DNA of 8,449 bases from Nitrospira sp. (lineage in GTDB: Bacteria; Nitrospirota; Nitrospiria; Nitrospirales; Nitrospiraceae): assembly GCA_015904055.1 (NCBI GenBank), contig JABMDE010000057.1:6669-15117 (forward strand), in the 5' to 3' direction. Both the position numbers and the translations under genes were made by a program. Within the stretch, counting starts at the first letter, position 1. The number at the start of each line of letters is the position of its first letter. Positions 6,800 to 8,449 of this stretch are shown here, piece by piece. Under the pieces are notes generated by a model. That model ran no database searches, was not told the origin of the DNA, and saw nothing but the letters and a program-made list of their open reading frames with translations.

Positions 6800-7297
6800 A
6801 TGCTCAAATTCATCGCCGTGCTGCTCGTGATCGCCGGCGCCTTCGCGGCGGGATATTACGCGGGGCAACAGCCTGTCGGCATATTGCAAACAACCGTATC
6901 GGACCTGACTCACCGCTTGGCGATTTCCGAGGAAACGATCAAGGATGCCCGCCAATCGTTGAAGAATCTTTCTCAGAATGCCATGGAGACAACGGCAGGG
7001 ATTGAACGCGATCTCCGCCGCCGCAAAGCACTCATGGAAGCCAAATCACAGGTTGTACAGGCAAAGGCCTACGTGCTCGACCGGAATTATAGCGATGGCG
7101 CAAAGGAACTCACCGCGGCGGCCTCGACCTTGGAGGCGGCGGCGAAAGGAACTAAATCAGACGCCTCCACCCAAGCCATGCTGGATGCAGCCCGAGCACT
7201 ACGGGACACGCGCGTCGAAGTCGCGATGGGAAAGCTCGTGCCGTTGAAGAAGTTCGATGACCTGCAGCGCCGGATCGATCAGTCGCTCGATAAGTAG
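6800..7297 (+). CDS. Membrane-anchored helical/coiled-coil protein
   Basis: A 165-residue protein with one N-terminal hydrophobic helix (about 3-21, LKFIAVLLVIAGAFAAGYY) that could be an uncleaved anchor. A coiled-coil-like segment follows at about 30-75, containing SEETIKDARQSLKNLS. Paired helices then run from about 76 to 163 with an Ala-rich, TPR-like spacing (MEAKSQVVQAKAYVLDRNYSDGAKEL is the clearest stretch, described here only in part: YVLDRNYSDGAKEL at 91-104). The charged C-terminus (KKFDDLQRRIDQSLDK) is also helical. The soluble part is likely periplasmic, which would place it in the same compartment as the HEAT protein 14 nt upstream and allow the two to interact. No known family or catalytic motif is recognised. 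The gene ends 29 nt before the convergent HEAT gene. Confidence 0.8.
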   Translation: MLKFIAVLLVIAGAFAAGYYAGQQPVGILQTTVSDLTHRLAISEETIKDARQSLKNLSQNAMETTAGIERDLRRRKALMEAKSQVVQAKAYVLDRNYSDGAKELTAAASTLEAAAKGTKSDASTQAMLDAARALRDTRVEVAMGKLVPLKKFDDLQRRIDQSLDK

Positions 7298-7326
7298 ATC
7301 GGGGCAGGTGCTGCGCGTATCGCCGC

Positions 7327-8160
7327 TTACGCGGTGGCAGGTTGGGACACCGGCGTTTTTTTCCACTTGGCCAGAATACGCTCGACTCGCATCTTCACGA
7401 CCATATCGGGATCTTTGAGCAACGGCTTGATGGCCTCGCGCCCCCGCTCATCCCCGATCGATTCCAAGGCCGCCGCCGCCGTTAAGCGTGTAAACCAGTC
7501 CCGATCTCCCAACATGCCGATCAACGGCGCGATCGCATCGCCGTTCTTGATGCGGCCCAGTGCAAGCACCGCGCTTGTACGCACGTTGTCATCCTTATCC
7601 CGAAGCGCGGTCACCAACCGGGACAATGCCGGCTCGCCGAGTTCGACCAGCGCATTGATCGCGTCGTCCTTGAACTCGTCATTGCGCAGCTGGAGCATCA
7701 GGGGATCGAGTACGCGTTCGTCGCGGATTTTCCCGAGTGCTAAAATGGCGCACTTCCGTACTTCCCAGTCGCGCAACAGTTTGAGGAGCATCTCGACGGC
7801 GGGAGACCCCACCTGCCCCATCGCTTCGACCGCTACTTCACGGACCTGCCAATCGCCGTCGCGCATCGCTTTGGCCAGCGGCTCGATGCAGCGCTCATCG
7901 CCCATTTCGCCGAGCGTAATAACGGCTTCACGGCGGACCACCCAGTCCGGATCGTTGAGCAGATCGATCTGGATATCGATCTCATCCTTGACCTGCTCTT
8001 CTTCGAGCGACGCTGTGCTTCCCACACCGGACGGCGCGTCATCGTGCACATGCGCCTGTGCCTTGACGAGCTCGGCAGAAAAAGTGTCTGCCGATTCATC
8101 CCCGGCCTGTGGCATGGTGGGAAGGGTGTCCTGAGGATTGTCCGTTTGTGTCGGGTCCAT
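7327..8160 (-). CDS. Cytoplasmic HEAT-repeat protein with acidic N-terminal tail
   Basis: A 277-residue protein without a signal peptide. Residues 1-63 are an acidic, Gln/Thr/Asp-rich and probably disordered tail. Residues of about 64-265 form six to seven PBS-lyase-type HEAT repeats, for example DWVVRREAVITLGEMGDE, DWQVREVAVEAMGQVGS, DNVRTSAVLALGRIKNGD and DWFTRLTAAAALESIGDE. The repeats are regular, with conserved Val-Arg and Leu-Gly positions; the fourth (EFKDDAINALVELGE) has lost the VR. PBS-type HEAT domains occur in phycobilisome lyases and in many scaffold or regulatory proteins; with no lyase context here, scaffolding is the safer reading. The ATG at 8160 has AGGT 5 nt upstream. The gene lies 59 nt downstream of the small basic protein gene on the same strand and converges with the glgP cluster. 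Partner unknown. Confidence 0.85.
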   Translation of the reverse strand: MDPTQTDNPQDTLPTMPQAGDESADTFSAELVKAQAHVHDDAPSGVGSTASLEEEQVKDEIDIQIDLLNDPDWVVRREAVITLGEMGDERCIEPLAKAMRDGDWQVREVAVEAMGQVGSPAVEMLLKLLRDWEVRKCAILALGKIRDERVLDPLMLQLRNDEFKDDAINALVELGEPALSRLVTALRDKDDNVRTSAVLALGRIKNGDAIAPLIGMLGDRDWFTRLTAAAALESIGDERGREAIKPLLKDPDMVVKMRVERILAKWKKTPVSQPATA

Positions 8161-8176
8161 CGGTGACCTGTTAGCG

Positions 8177-8191
8177 GTTTACACGTTTACA
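8177..8191 (-). repeat. Tandem TGTAAAC repeat upstream of HEAT gene
   Basis: On the minus strand, TGTAAAC occurs twice, separated by one base (8191-8185 and 8183-8177), giving an 8-bp period. It lies 17-31 nt upstream of the ATG at 8160. It could be an operator half-site pair or chance. No clear -35/-10 pair accompanies it. Confidence 0.3.
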
Positions 8192-8219
8192 GTCGCACAC
8201 CTACGAGTACTGCCTGTAT

Positions 8220-8429
8220 CTATGCCGAGGCAGGTGCGGCGGCTTTGCTTCCGGCTGCGTGTTTCTTTCGCAAGGCCAGCGCTCGCCGACGCCGTTGTTC
8301 CCGCTTCAGCCGCTTAACCAGCGACCGGGTTGCGCTCTTCGCTTCCGGGCTGCTCGCTCCGGTCCGCTTGGCTGTAATCTTTTTCTTGAGACGAGCTTCC
8401 TCCGACTCTGCCGAGGTCTTCTTTCCCAT
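8220..8429 (-). CDS. Small, highly basic Lys/Arg/Ala-rich protein
   Basis: A 69-residue protein with 22 Lys or Arg, 15 Ala and only 5 Glu. It includes runs such as LKKKITAKR (14-22), KRLKREQRRRR (39-49) and RKKH (54-57), and ends in an Ala-rich tail. The composition suggests binding to nucleic acid or another polyanion and recalls histone-H1-like or ribosome-associated small proteins. I cannot match it to a named family, and no fold motif is visible. The ATG at 8429 has a strong AAAAGGAG 8 nt upstream (8438-8445), which is good evidence that the gene is translated. It precedes the HEAT gene by 59 nt and may share a transcript with it. Composition alone does not establish function. Confidence 0.7.
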   Translation of the reverse strand: MGKKTSAESEEARLKKKITAKRTGASSPEAKSATRSLVKRLKREQRRRRALALRKKHAAGSKAAAPASA

Positions 8430-8449
8430 GCCATCAACTCCTTTTACCG

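Noticed and set aside
7334..8134. 266-residue plus-strand frame opposite the HEAT gene
   Set aside because: Its extreme Ser/Arg richness results from antisense reading of a GC-rich repeat gene; there is no ribosome binding site or motif.
8210..8233. CTGCCT/AGGCAG inverted repeat at the end of the small basic gene
   Set aside because: The loop is 12 nt and no T tract follows on the minus strand, so a terminator is not supported.

Overview
The window looks like a stretch of chromosome from a GC-moderate to GC-rich Gram-negative-type bacterium. Pointers are a signal-peptide protein, a candidate lipoprotein, strong Shine-Dalgarno sites and PBS-type HEAT-repeat proteins. The gene style (HEAT-repeat proteins, a short Lys/Arg/Ala-rich protein, a DUF3417-type glucan phosphorylase) reminds me of Nitrospira (Nitrospirota). 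That assignment is an impression, not a demonstrated result. No rRNA, tRNA, CRISPR array, transposase, integrase or clear insertion sequence is visible.

Left part (1-2140). After a possible 3' end of a plus-strand gene (2-145), three genes run on the minus strand: a small candidate lipoprotein (1886-2140), a six-TM membrane protein (1036-1788), and a zinc-ribbon/single-TM/beta-domain protein (189-953). Sampled lines here are about 47-60% GC, against about 53-68% further right. This part may be accessory DNA.

Centre (2141-7297). A 172-bp divergent intergenic region carries a perfect TATAAT box facing right. It appears to drive a four-gene plus-strand cluster: an unrecognised all-helical protein (2313-3149); alpha-glucan (glycogen) phosphorylase GlgP (3226-5385, GTG start); an exported HEAT-repeat protein (5379-6785) whose start overlaps the glgP stop; and a membrane-anchored helical/coiled-coil protein (6800-7297). 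The tight spacing (76 nt, 7-nt overlap, 14 nt) suggests co-transcription. Only GlgP has a firm biochemical role, phosphorolysis of storage glucan to glucose-1-phosphate. The two downstream proteins look like envelope scaffold proteins and need not be involved in glycogen metabolism.

Right part (7298-8449). Two minus-strand genes converge on the cluster: a very basic 69-residue protein (8220-8429), then a cytoplasmic HEAT-repeat protein with an acidic tail (7327-8160). The convergent gap (7298-7326) is only 29 nt and has no convincing terminator.

No gap between genes exceeds 300 bases; the longest is the 172-bp divergent region. I see no clear evidence of a new defence or mobile system. The points most worth a second look are the zinc-ribbon membrane protein, the uncharacterised partner upstream of glgP with a possible internal repeat, and the two HEAT-repeat genes facing each other.
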